Of a stretch of DNA of 64,000 nucleotides, positions 17,100 through 24,946 are shown piece after piece. The stretch is from Alcaligenaceae bacterium SAGV5. Its GTDB lineage: Bacteria; Pseudomonadota; Gammaproteobacteria; Burkholderiales; Burkholderiaceae_B. The notes beneath the pieces were generated by a model, which searched no databases, was not told where the DNA came from, and worked only from the letters and a program-made list of their open reading frames with translations. The stretch lies in the NCBI GenBank assembly GCA_009360345.1, contig SPDP01000002.1, forward strand, positions 930,001 to 994,000, written 5' to 3'. Position 1 is the first letter of the stretch, and every line of letters starts with the position of its first letter. The translations under genes and the position numbers were made by a program.

Positions 17100-17213
17100 G
17101 CTGGCTGCGGGAAAGAAACGATGGGAGGCGCTAGTGTAGTGGATGGGCCGCCGCCTTCGCGGCGTCGGGTTAAGCTTGCGCCTTTGTCCGGTTTTCCCGC
17201 GCGATTCCCCGTC

Positions 17214-18077
17214 ATGAGCGACATCGATCCCATCCTTTACCCGAACGACGACCGCGCCCGCGCCGAGGCGGCCATTGCCGCGGTGGAGGCCGCCACCGTC
17301 CGCCACACCGTCGAACACGCCGGCACGCGGGTCGTCTGGCGTTCCGCCGGGCAGGGCAGCCCGCTGGTGCTGCTGCATGGGGGGCACGGCAGCTGGCGGC
17401 ACTGGATACGCAACCTGGAGGCGCTCGCGCGCCGCCATACCGTCTGGGTGCCCGACATGCCTTCGTTCGGCGAATCCGGGACGCTGGCGCCGCCCGCCGA
17501 TCTGCCGCATCTGGTGGCGACCACGGCGGCGACCCTGGACCAGCTCGTGGGGGCGGACACGCCGGTCGACCTGGCCGGTTTCTCGTTCGGCGGCCTGTGC
17601 GCGGTTCATCTGGCCGCCCGGCGTGGACGGGTGGCGCGGTTGGCGTTGCTCGGCGCCGCCGGCCACGGCACGCCGCGGCGGCAGAAGGCCGCGATGGTCA
17701 ACTGGCGGCTGGCAAGCGGCGAGGACGCCCTGATCGAGGATTTGCGCCACAACCTGCAGGCCCTGATGCTGCACGGCGAGCGCAGCATCGACGCGCTGGC
17801 CGTGGCGGTGCACCGCCACGCCTGCGAGGCCACGCGTTTCCGCAGCAAGGCCTTGTCGCACGGCAGTCCGACGAAGGGGCTGCTGGACGGCTTTTCCATG
17901 CCCATCCTGTTCGCCTGGGGCGAGCACGACGTGACCGCGCATCCCGAGCGGGTGGGGCCGTGGTGGGTCGACGGCCGGCCCGAGCGCCAGTGGCGCGTCG
18001 TTCCCGATGCGGGGCATTGGGTGCAGTACGAGCAGGCGGATGCGGTGAACCGGATGTTGCTGGCGTTCTTCGGCTGA
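17214..18077 (+). CDS. Alpha/beta-fold hydrolase
   Basis: The 287-aa product has the oxyanion strand VLLHGGHGSWRHW (residues 52-64), the nucleophile elbow GFSFGG (Ser124), an acid in WGEHDVTAHP and the base His in DAGHWVQYE. It resembles C-C bond or ester hydrolases of aromatic degradation, but nothing fixes the substrate. It has no signal peptide. The ATG at 17214 begins the only segment with family character; the frame is open for another kilobase upstream, opposite rluF. It is divergent from rluF and ends just before a clear terminator. Confidence 0.82.
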   Translation: MSDIDPILYPNDDRARAEAAIAAVEAATVRHTVEHAGTRVVWRSAGQGSPLVLLHGGHGSWRHWIRNLEALARRHTVWVPDMPSFGESGTLAPPADLPHLVATTAATLDQLVGADTPVDLAGFSFGGLCAVHLAARRGRVARLALLGAAGHGTPRRQKAAMVNWRLASGEDALIEDLRHNLQALMLHGERSIDALAVAVHRHACEATRFRSKALSHGSPTKGLLDGFSMPILFAWGEHDVTAHPERVGPWWVDGRPERQWRVVPDAGHWVQYEQADAVNRMLLAFFG

Positions 18078-18092
18078 GCGCGCGCGGCGCCC

Positions 18093-18127
18093 AGGGGCCA
18101 TTCCCGGCCTGTGCGAGGCCCCTTTTT
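18093..18127 (+). terminator. Rho-independent terminator after the hydrolase
   Basis: AGGGGCC (18093-18099) pairs with GGCCCCT (18117-18123) and is followed by a run of T to 18127. It lies 16 bp after the hydrolase stop on the same strand. Confidence 0.7.
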
Positions 18128-18417
18128 GCGGGAGCTGGCCCTAGGCTGAATCGATATTCATGGCATGCAGATGGTCGACCTCAAGGACAGGGATAGGGTT
18201 CTTGAGCCGTCCTTGACCGGTGGGGTGGGGCGGCCCGCGGTGGGGCGCAGCGAAGCCGGTCCCGCTGCGCGGGACTTCCCGGAGTTGGCGCGGGATGAGG
18301 GCATGGCGATGGACCGGTAGAATCCCAGATTCTATAGCCGGCGGCCATGTGTCCGCCGGACGGGCCGCGGCCCGTTGTCCCGATGATGCCGCAGGCCGTT
18401 TCAGCATACAGGTTTCC
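18128..18417. other. Gene-free interval upstream of ftsY
   Basis: The gap between the hydrolase and ftsY is 340 bp, the only one above 300 bp in the window; this entry covers the part after the terminator. Open frames in it are short and lack start context or family character. TAGAAT at 18318 could be a -10 box for ftsY but lacks a convincing -35 at proper distance. I see no RNA gene. Confidence 0.4.
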
Positions 18418-19638
18418 ATGTTCAGTTTCTTCAAGAAGAAGGCCCCTTCGCCCCCACCCGAGCAGGACCGTGTCCAGGAGCCGGAGGTCGCGCCAGTTCC
18501 TGCTCCCGTGCCGGGAGTGGCGGAGCGGCCCGATGCGCCCGTAGTGGACCGGCCCGTGGCGCCCCAGGCCGATCCCGGCCGGGATGCGGTGCCCGCCGGC
18601 CTGGCGGACAGCGTGGCGGATGCACGGCCGGTCTCCCCGGAGCCGGCGGTGCCCGCCGTGGCGGCCCCCGCCGCGCCGATCCAGCCGCCGTCGATGCCGC
18701 CGGTTCCCCAGGCGGCCCCGCCCGCCAAATCGTCGTGGCTGGCGCGCCTGAAGACCGGCCTGTCGCGCACCGGCCAGAGCCTGACCACGCTGTTCGTGGG
18801 CGTGAAGGTCGACGAAGATCTGTTCGAGGAGCTGGAAACCGCGCTCATCATGGCCGATACCGGCGTGGATGCGGCGCAATCGCTGCTCAAGGGACTGCGC
18901 GAGCGTGTGCGGCAGGAACGCATCGAGGACGGCGACAGCGTGCGCCGGGTGCTGCGTGAGCTGCTGGCCGAGCACCTGCGGCCGCTGGAGCGCAGGTTCG
19001 ACCTGGACCGCCCCGCGCCCATCGTGACCATGATCGCGGGCGTGAACGGGGCCGGCAAGACCACCTCCATCGGCAAGCTGGCGCGCACCTTCCAGCAACA
19101 GGGCCGTCACGTGCTGCTGGCCGCGGGCGACACCTTCCGCGCCGCCGCGCGCGAGCAATTGGTGGAGTGGGGCCGCCGCAACGACGTCACGGTCATTGCC
19201 CAGGAGGGCGGGGATCCGGCCGCCGTCGCCTTCGACGCGGTCAAGTCCGGCCAGGCGCGGGGCATGGGCGTGGTGATGGTCGATACCGCCGGCCGCCTGC
19301 CCACGCAGTTGAACCTGATGGAAGAGGTCAAGAAGATCAAGCGTGTGATCGCCAAGGCCGACGCCTCGGCCCCGCACGAGGTGCTGCTGGTGATAGACGG
19401 CAACACGGGTCAGAACGCGCTGGCGCAGATCAAGGCCTTCGACCAGGCCCTGGGCCTGACGGGCCTGATCGTGACCAAGCTGGACGGTACCGCCAAGGGC
19501 GGCATCCTGGCCGCGGTGGCGGCCGGCGCGCAGGGCGTGCGGCCGGTGCCGGTGTACTGGATAGGCGTGGGCGAGGGGATCGACGACCTGCAGCCTTTCG
19601 TGGCGGACGAGTTCGCCGGGGCGCTGCTGGGCAATTGA
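18418..19638 (+). CDS. ftsY: Signal recognition particle receptor FtsY
   Basis: The 406-aa product is the SRP receptor GTPase for co-translational insertion of membrane proteins. The N-terminal MFSFFKKK membrane-contact patch is followed by a Pro/Ala/Val-rich A domain (about 10-105), the N domain (about 105-195) and the G domain with GVNGAGKTT (208-216), DTAGR (289-293) and TKLDG (353-357). The ATG at 18418 gives the basic patch at the extreme N-terminus as in relatives; the open frame before it is not conserved. In many proteobacteria ftsE and ftsX follow directly; here they lie 21.5 kb downstream on the same strand. Confidence 0.96.
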   Translation: MFSFFKKKAPSPPPEQDRVQEPEVAPVPAPVPGVAERPDAPVVDRPVAPQADPGRDAVPAGLADSVADARPVSPEPAVPAVAAPAAPIQPPSMPPVPQAAPPAKSSWLARLKTGLSRTGQSLTTLFVGVKVDEDLFEELETALIMADTGVDAAQSLLKGLRERVRQERIEDGDSVRRVLRELLAEHLRPLERRFDLDRPAPIVTMIAGVNGAGKTTSIGKLARTFQQQGRHVLLAAGDTFRAAAREQLVEWGRRNDVTVIAQEGGDPAAVAFDAVKSGQARGMGVVMVDTAGRLPTQLNLMEEVKKIKRVIAKADASAPHEVLLVIDGNTGQNALAQIKAFDQALGLTGLIVTKLDGTAKGGILAAVAAGAQGVRPVPVYWIGVGEGIDDLQPFVADEFAGALLGN

Positions 19639-19671
19639 TCCCGGGCGTAACGGCCCTGGCGTCGATAAATC

Positions 19672-20580
19672 CTAGGCCGGCCGCTCCATGAACGCCAGCA
19701 CCTGCCGGCCCAGCTCGTCCTCGGCGGTATTGAAGTGCGCCACGATCGACGTGTGGTTGTGGCCCGCCATCCAGACGAAGCGCGGCGCACGGCGCCGGAC
19801 GCGGGTCAGCGCGGCAAGCAGTTCCACGCAATGCACGTCGATCAGCGGGTTCTCGTATTCGGCGACGGCGATCATGGTGGGCAGCGCCTGCGCGGTGACG
19901 TGGTTGACTGGAGAACCGTCCTCCATCGTGGCGGGCGAGGTGCCGTAGTAGGCCTCCACCCGGTTGGCGTTGGGGTTCTCCGCCGAATTCTCGGCCCGCA
20001 CGCGGCCGGACACCACCACCAGGCCGGCCAGGCCGTGGCCTTCGGGCGGATGGAAGCGGGCATCGTAGGCGTAGTGCGCGGCATGGGTGCCGCCGGCCGA
20101 ATGCCCCATCAGGAAGATGCGGCCGGGATCGGCGCCCAGCTCGTCGGCGTGGGCGCGCACCCAGGCCACCGCGGCGGCGACGTCCCGGGTGCCGCTGGGG
20201 TAGGGATGGGCGGGCGCCAGGCGGAATTCGACGTTGACGCCGATGATGCCGTGCCGCGCGAAGTACCACAGCACATTGCTGTAGATTTCCGCCGTGCGGT
20301 CCTTCTCGCCTTCGACGAAGGCGCCCCCGTGGACGAACATCAGCACCGGCCGGCGCGCGGCGGCCGGGCCCTGCGGCTGGAAGACGTCCAGGCATTGGCG
20401 CGGATCGTCGCCGTAGGGGACGTCGCGCGTGACCGTGGCCTGTTTCGGGGCGTCGCGCAGGACCTCGGAGAATCCCAGCACCATCTGCCGGACATGGGCC
20501 TGCACGCTGGTGCCCCAGCGCGGGCCGAGTTCCGCCATGGCCTGGCGCAGGGACGGCGGGATTTCGGGTGGGTTCGACAT
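19672..20580 (-). CDS. HSL-type carboxylesterase / alpha/beta hydrolase
   Basis: The 302-aa product has the HGG oxyanion motif in FVHGGAFVEGEKDR (92-105) and the nucleophile Ser161 in MGHSAGG. A likely base His lies in AGHNHTSIVAH. This pattern is shared by hormone-sensitive-lipase-type esterases and bacterial kynurenine-formamidase-like (BD-FAE) enzymes. It follows the aspartate-dehydrogenase-like gene on the same strand after 18 bp, so the two are probably co-transcribed. No signal peptide is seen. The substrate is unknown; an ester or formamide is plausible. Confidence 0.82.
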   Translation of the reverse strand: MSNPPEIPPSLRQAMAELGPRWGTSVQAHVRQMVLGFSEVLRDAPKQATVTRDVPYGDDPRQCLDVFQPQGPAAARRPVLMFVHGGAFVEGEKDRTAEIYSNVLWYFARHGIIGVNVEFRLAPAHPYPSGTRDVAAAVAWVRAHADELGADPGRIFLMGHSAGGTHAAHYAYDARFHPPEGHGLAGLVVVSGRVRAENSAENPNANRVEAYYGTSPATMEDGSPVNHVTAQALPTMIAVAEYENPLIDVHCVELLAALTRVRRRAPRFVWMAGHNHTSIVAHFNTAEDELGRQVLAFMERPA

Positions 20581-20598
20581 GGCGGTTTCCTGGAGCGT

Positions 20599-21396
20599 TC
20601 AGATCACGAGGGCGTTCAGGCGGTTGCGCACGGCGCGCACGATGGACATGCCCGCCAGCGCCGAGGTCTTGGGGTTCGACGCGAAGGCGGCGGCCTCGAC
20701 CATGACTTCGAGCCGGCCGAAGGCGCCGCGCGCCGAAATGGTGTGCGTGTTGCCGCCGGCGGCCGGGTCGGCGATCAGCCGGACCCGGGTGCTGTCCAGC
20801 CCCATGCCGGCCAGCCCGACCATGGCGGCCACGTTGGCATTCTGCGGGAAGGTCGCGGCGGCTTCACGGGCGGTGCCTTCGAAGAACACCGTGGCCTCGG
20901 CAAGATGGTCCAGGTCGCACAGCCGGGCGGCCGCCGTGCCCCGCCAACTGCCGGGGGGCTTGCGCCCGGTGTAGTCCACCGATGCCAGGCCGCTGTCGCG
21001 CGCGGCGGCCAGGGCATCGACGCCGGCCAGGGCGCCCGGCACCAGCGTCAGTTGCGTCCGGCCCGCCTGGCAGGCCGCGTCGAGCCGTTCGACCATGCCG
21101 GGCAGCGCCAGCGCGCCGACCGACGCGACGATGGTGTCGATGCCCTGCTCCAGCAGCCGGGGCACCACGGTGCCCAGCACTTCGTGGCCGGCGCATTCGA
21201 CGGCGAAATCGGGGCGGATGTCCAGGCCGTCGGCCGACAGGACGACCTGGCCATGGGCGCCGAGCTTGCGGCGCGCCTCGTCGGCCCGCTCGGCCCGTTC
21301 CAGCACCAGCCACCGGCCGATGCGCGGGTCATCTTTCAGTTGATCAAAAATCGACTGCCCCATGGCTCCGAAACCTGCGAGCAAGATGGTTTTCAT
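20599..21396 (-). CDS. nadX: L-aspartate dehydrogenase-like protein (NadX family)
   Basis: The 265-aa product has an N-terminal Rossmann motif GFGAMG (residues 8-13) and the family's central block FPQNANVAAMVGLAGMG, followed by RVRLIADP. The C-terminal GNTHTISARGAFG also matches. NadX converts L-aspartate to iminoaspartate with NAD(P). The ATG at 21396 places the Rossmann strand at the N-terminus; the open frame runs 13 codons further. The gene sits beside an esterase and a LysR gene rather than nadA or nadC, so it may serve an amino-acid catabolic pathway. Divergent from the LysR gene by 105 bp. Confidence 0.8.
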   Translation of the reverse strand: MKTILLAGFGAMGQSIFDQLKDDPRIGRWLVLERAERADEARRKLGAHGQVVLSADGLDIRPDFAVECAGHEVLGTVVPRLLEQGIDTIVASVGALALPGMVERLDAACQAGRTQLTLVPGALAGVDALAAARDSGLASVDYTGRKPPGSWRGTAAARLCDLDHLAEATVFFEGTAREAAATFPQNANVAAMVGLAGMGLDSTRVRLIADPAAGGNTHTISARGAFGRLEVMVEAAAFASNPKTSALAGMSIVRAVRNRLNALVI

Positions 21397-21501
21397 GCGG
21401 AAATGCCTCCGGTTCGTCAGCCCTGAATCCTGCAAGACTGGGCGCCGGCAGGCAATCGATATATAGTCAATCCGGTTTACTTTTCATCAACATCGGCCCG
21501 G

Positions 21502-22383
21502 ATGAAGCTGCCGCCCCTGAATCCCCTGCGGGTGTTCGAGTCCGTTTCGCATACCCTGAGTTTCACGCAGGCCGCGCGCGAGCTGCATGTGACGACGGGC
21601 GCGGTCAGCCGGCAGATCCGCGTGCTGGAGGAATTCCTGGGCATGCGCCTGTTCGAGCGCGCCAGCGGCGAGGTGCGCCTGACGCCGGCGGGCCGGGAGT
21701 ACCGTGACGACCTGCGGGGCGCCTTCGAGCGGATCTCGCAGGCGACCACCAAGGCCCTGGAGCGCAACCGGGACAAGCCGTTGCACGTGTGGTGCCAGAT
21801 GACGTTCGCCATGCGTTGGTTGTTGCCGCGTATGGCCGAATTCCATGCCCGGCATCCGGACCGCGATGCCGTCTTCACCACCTCGCTCAAGCAATTGGAC
21901 AACCTCAGCGATGCCGATGTCGCCATCTGCATCGGCCATGGAGACTGGCCCGGCGTGGTCGCCCACCGGCTGGTGGACATCGAACTGCTGCCGGTATGCA
22001 GCCCGGCCTTGCTTGCCGGCCCCGTGCCCCTGCGCGAACCGGCGGACCTGGCGCGCCATACCCTGCTGCAATCGGCGGCCCGGCCCGACTACTGGGGGCG
22101 GTGGCTGGCCGCCCAGGGCGTGGAAGGCGTCGACCCGGCGCACGGCCTGACCTTCGAGAACGTCACGCTGGCCTACCAGGCGGCGCTGCAAGGCATGGGC
22201 GTCGCGATGGGACAGTACGCCCTCGTGGCCGACGACCTGGCCGCCGGCAGGCTGGTCGCGCCCTTCGCGGGCCGGCTCGTGCTGGATTCGGCCTTCTATC
22301 TGGTCTATCCCGAGCGCCTGCGGAACGACGCGCAGGTTTGCGACTTCCGCGACTGGGTGATGGCGCAGGCTCGGGTGGCCTGA
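21502..22383 (+). CDS. LysR-family regulator, GcvA-like
   Basis: The 293-aa product opens with LPPLNPLRVFESVSHTLSF, the typical GcvA-subfamily start, and has the helix-turn-helix FTQAARELHVTTGAVSRQIR (about residues 22-41). The effector domain runs from about residue 90. It is divergent from the nadX-esterase pair and most likely regulates it. The region between contains no long palindrome that I can assign. Its 3' end is followed by the two-operator promoter region of the next regulon. Confidence 0.9.
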   Translation: MKLPPLNPLRVFESVSHTLSFTQAARELHVTTGAVSRQIRVLEEFLGMRLFERASGEVRLTPAGREYRDDLRGAFERISQATTKALERNRDKPLHVWCQMTFAMRWLLPRMAEFHARHPDRDAVFTTSLKQLDNLSDADVAICIGHGDWPGVVAHRLVDIELLPVCSPALLAGPVPLREPADLARHTLLQSAARPDYWGRWLAAQGVEGVDPAHGLTFENVTLAYQAALQGMGVAMGQYALVADDLAAGRLVAPFAGRLVLDSAFYLVYPERLRNDAQVCDFRDWVMAQARVA

Positions 22384-22410
22384 CCGTGCCCCTGTTTGGG
22401 GCATGGTGTG

Positions 22411-22426
22411 TTGACTGTACAGTCAG
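22411..22426. promoter_or_regulatory. Palindromic operator O1 of the TetR regulon
   Basis: TTGACTGTACAGTCAG contains a perfect 14-bp palindrome (TGACTGTACAGTCA). It belongs to the TTGACT-N4-AGTCAA family found at four other promoters in this window. It lies 130 bp before the decarboxylase-like gene and 65 bp upstream of O2. Confidence 0.75.
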
Positions 22427-22475
22427 CTTGATCTAAAAAAATCCGTTGATATACCTTGTAGTCGGATATAAGATG

Positions 22476-22491
22476 TTGACTGTTTAGTCAA
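22476..22491. promoter_or_regulatory. Palindromic operator O2 of the TetR regulon
   Basis: TTGACTGTTTAGTCAA has perfect 6-bp arms around a 4-bp spacer. A TATAAG at 22467-22472 just upstream could be a -10 box, so O2 would cover the transcription start of the decarboxylase-molybdenum hydroxylase operon. Confidence 0.75.
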
Positions 22492-22555
22492 TTTTCAATC
22501 CGCGCAGGCACTTGCCATTCCCGTTGCCGCGCACCCATGATCTCGACGCCATCCT

Positions 22556-23548
22556 ATGAAAAGCCTGCAATTGAGCATGAGTTGTGCGAACTATGACCGG
22601 ACGTCCGCGCTGATGGACGGCCGGACCGGTATCGAAGGCGTGGACCTGGTCACGTCGCAGCTCGAACCCGAGGAATCGTTCCACCGCGCCTTCAAGTACG
22701 CGGAGTTCGACATCTGCGAGATCTCGCTCAGCAGCCATACGATGATGACCTCCCGCGGCGAGAACGCGTATGTCGCGATCCCCGCCTTCGTCTCGCGGCT
22801 GTTCCGCCACTCCGGCATCTACATCCGCACCGACAGGGGCATCCGGTCCCCGGCGGACCTGGCGGGCAAGAAGGTGGGGCTGCCCGAGTACCAGATCACG
22901 GCCAACGTGTGGATACGCGGCATCCTGCAGGACGACCATGGCCTGGACCCCGCCTCCGTGCGGTGGCGGCGTGGCGGCGTCGAGCAGGCGGGGCGCGAGG
23001 AGCGCGCGCCCATCAAGCTGCCGCCGGGCATCGAGCTGGAACAGATCGCCGGCGACAAGACGCTGAGCGGCATGCTGGCCGATGGCGAACTGGATGCCGT
23101 CATCAGCGCGCGGGCGCCGTCCTGTTTCCTGCGGGGCGGAGCGGGCGTCGCCCGCATGTTCCCGGATTATCCCAGCGTCGAGGCGGATTACTTCCAGCGC
23201 ACGCGCATCTTTCCGACCATGCATGCCATCGGCATCCGCAAGGAACTGGTCGCGCAGCATCCGTGGCTGCCGGTGAACGTGCTCAAGGCGTTCACCCGTG
23301 CCAAGGACCTGGCCTTCGCCGAGATGGGGCAGATCGGCCACCTCTATCACAGCCTGCCCTGGGGCGTCGCGGCCTACGAGCAGGCCAGGCGCGACATGGG
23401 CGACGATTACTGGAGCTATGGGTTCGAGGCCAACCGCCACGTGCTGGAGACGTTCGTCCGCTATCACCACGAGCAGGGGCTCTCGGCGCGCAAGGTCGCG
23501 CCGGAAGAGCTGTTCTCGCCGTCTACGCTCGACCTGACCAGGATCTGA
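22556..23548 (+). CDS. 4,5-dihydroxyphthalate decarboxylase-like protein (Pht5 family)
   Basis: The 330-aa product has the family opening ANYDRTSALMDGRTGIEGVD (residues 11-30), then PEESFHRAFKYAEFDICEIS and FRHSGIYIRTDRGIRSPADL. Pht5 removes a carboxyl group from 4,5-dihydroxyphthalate and is built on a periplasmic-binding-protein fold. There is no signal peptide, so a cytoplasmic enzyme is more likely than a transporter component. It is the first gene of an operon with three molybdenum-hydroxylase subunits and a Bug gene, preceded by two TetR-type palindromes. The substrate is inferred only as an aromatic or cyclic acid; some relatives are annotated merely as ABC substrate-binding proteins. 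Confidence 0.72.
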   Translation: MKSLQLSMSCANYDRTSALMDGRTGIEGVDLVTSQLEPEESFHRAFKYAEFDICEISLSSHTMMTSRGENAYVAIPAFVSRLFRHSGIYIRTDRGIRSPADLAGKKVGLPEYQITANVWIRGILQDDHGLDPASVRWRRGGVEQAGREERAPIKLPPGIELEQIAGDKTLSGMLADGELDAVISARAPSCFLRGGAGVARMFPDYPSVEADYFQRTRIFPTMHAIGIRKELVAQHPWLPVNVLKAFTRAKDLAFAEMGQIGHLYHSLPWGVAAYEQARRDMGDDYWSYGFEANRHVLETFVRYHHEQGLSARKVAPEELFSPSTLDLTRI

Positions 23549-23558
23549 GGCGGGGCCC

Positions 23559-24428
23559 ATGAAACCGTCTCCGTTCTCCCTGCATTTGCCCGAGTCGCTG
23601 CCCGAGGCGCTGGAACTGCTCGCCAGCCGCGACAATGCCCGCGTGATCGCGGGCGGCCAGTCCCTGATGCCCATGCTCAACCTGCGGCTCGCCTTTCCGG
23701 ACGACGTCATCGACCTCAACGGTATCGCCGAACTGGCGGGCCTGCGCGAGGACGGGGGCGACGTCGTCATCGGCGCGATGACCCGCCAGCGGGACATCGA
23801 GTTCTCTTCCCTGGTGGCCGAACGCCTGCCCCTGCTCAAGGAAGCCATCCTGAACGTCGGGCACAGGCAGACGCGCAATCGCGGCACCCTGGGCGGCAGC
23901 GTCTGCCACCTGGATCCTTCCGCGGAGCAGCCGACGATCGCGATCGCCATGGACGCGCGGCTGTCCCTGCGCAGCGTGCGCGGCGAGCGGATGGTGTCCA
24001 TGAGGGAGTTCGCCGTGGACCTGATGACCTCGTGCCTGGAGCCCGACGAGCTGCTGGTTGCCGTCCGCTTCACGCCCTGGCCCGCGCGCGCCGGCCACGC
24101 GTTCGTGGAGTACGGCCGCAGGCATGGCGACTTCGCCATCGTGTCGGCCGCCGTGCTGGTCCTGCTGGATGCGAACGGCGCGGTCGAGCGCTGTTCACTG
24201 ACCCTCGGGGGCGTCGCGTCCGTGCCGTTCCGCGTCGAGGCGGCCGAACGCGTGCTCCAGGGGCGTCTTCCTACCGGAGCGGTGGTGCGCGAAGCGTGCG
24301 CGCAGGCTGCCCAGTGCGAAGCGGTCAGCGATCCGGCCTATCCCGCGTGGTACCGCCAACGGCTGGCCCAGCGCCTGCTCGAGCGAGCACTGGCCAAGGC
24401 GCTGGAACGCGCCGCCGTCCTATCCTAG
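23559..24428 (+). CDS. Molybdenum hydroxylase FAD-binding subunit (CoxM-like)
   Basis: The 289-aa product is the medium subunit of a xanthine-oxidase-family hydroxylase. FAD motifs are AGGQSLMPML near residue 30 and NRGTLGGSVCHLDPSAEQP near residue 107. It passes electrons from the [2Fe-2S] subunit to an acceptor via FAD. It starts 10 bp after the decarboxylase-like gene and ends 11 bp before the iron-sulfur subunit. The C-terminal CO-dehydrogenase-flavoprotein domain is complete, and the length is normal for the family. Confidence 0.9.
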   Translation: MKPSPFSLHLPESLPEALELLASRDNARVIAGGQSLMPMLNLRLAFPDDVIDLNGIAELAGLREDGGDVVIGAMTRQRDIEFSSLVAERLPLLKEAILNVGHRQTRNRGTLGGSVCHLDPSAEQPTIAIAMDARLSLRSVRGERMVSMREFAVDLMTSCLEPDELLVAVRFTPWPARAGHAFVEYGRRHGDFAIVSAAVLVLLDANGAVERCSLTLGGVASVPFRVEAAERVLQGRLPTGAVVREACAQAAQCEAVSDPAYPAWYRQRLAQRLLERALAKALERAAVLS

Positions 24429-24439
24429 GAACCTCCACC

Positions 24440-24946
24440 ATGAAAAAACTCGAAGTCGGCGAGCTGGCGCGGATATCCCTGTGCGTCAACGGCGCCCAGC
24501 ATACGGTCAGCGTCGAGCCGCGAACGACGCTGGGCGATTGCCTGCGCAACGACCTGGGCCTGACCGGCACCCACCTGGGCTGTGAACATGGCGTCTGCGG
24601 CGCCTGCACGGTGCACGTGGACGGAGCCACCGCGCGCAGTTGCCTGATGCTGGCGGCGCAGGCGCAGCGGTATGAGATCCACACGGTCGAGTCGCTGGCC
24701 TGCAACGGCGAACTCAACGATTTGCAGCAGGCGTTCCGGGAACTGCACGGATTGCAGTGCGGCTTCTGTACCCCGGGCATCCTGATGACCTTGACCGAGC
24801 TGCTGCGCGACATGCCCGAGGCGACCGAGGAAGACGTCCGGCTGGCCTTGTCCGGGCACATTTGCCGCTGCACCGGATACCAGAACATCGTGGCCGCCGC
24901 CATGCGTACCCTGGAAAGCAGGAGGACTGTCCATGAACGCGCGTGA
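24440..24946 (+). CDS. Molybdenum hydroxylase [2Fe-2S] subunit (CoxS-like)
   Basis: The 168-aa product carries the N-terminal plant-type cluster (Cys48, Cys53, Cys56, Cys68 in GCEHGVCGACTVHVDG and ARSC) and the C-terminal four-helix cluster (Cys107, Cys110, Cys142, Cys144 in QCGFCTPG and ICRCTGYQ). All eight cysteines of the family are present. The ATG at 24440 gives the normal length; the longer frame begins inside the upstream gene. It overlaps the large subunit by 14 bp. It relays electrons from the molybdenum site to the FAD subunit. Confidence 0.93.
   Translation: MKKLEVGELARISLCVNGAQHTVSVEPRTTLGDCLRNDLGLTGTHLGCEHGVCGACTVHVDGATARSCLMLAAQAQRYEIHTVESLACNGELNDLQQAFRELHGLQCGFCTPGILMTLTELLRDMPEATEEDVRLALSGHICRCTGYQNIVAAAMRTLESRRTVHERA

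Noticed and set aside
16137..17213. Open frame on the plus strand leading into the hydrolase gene
   Set aside because: This part is antisense to rluF and overlaps the GntR gene; hydrolase family character begins only at 17214.
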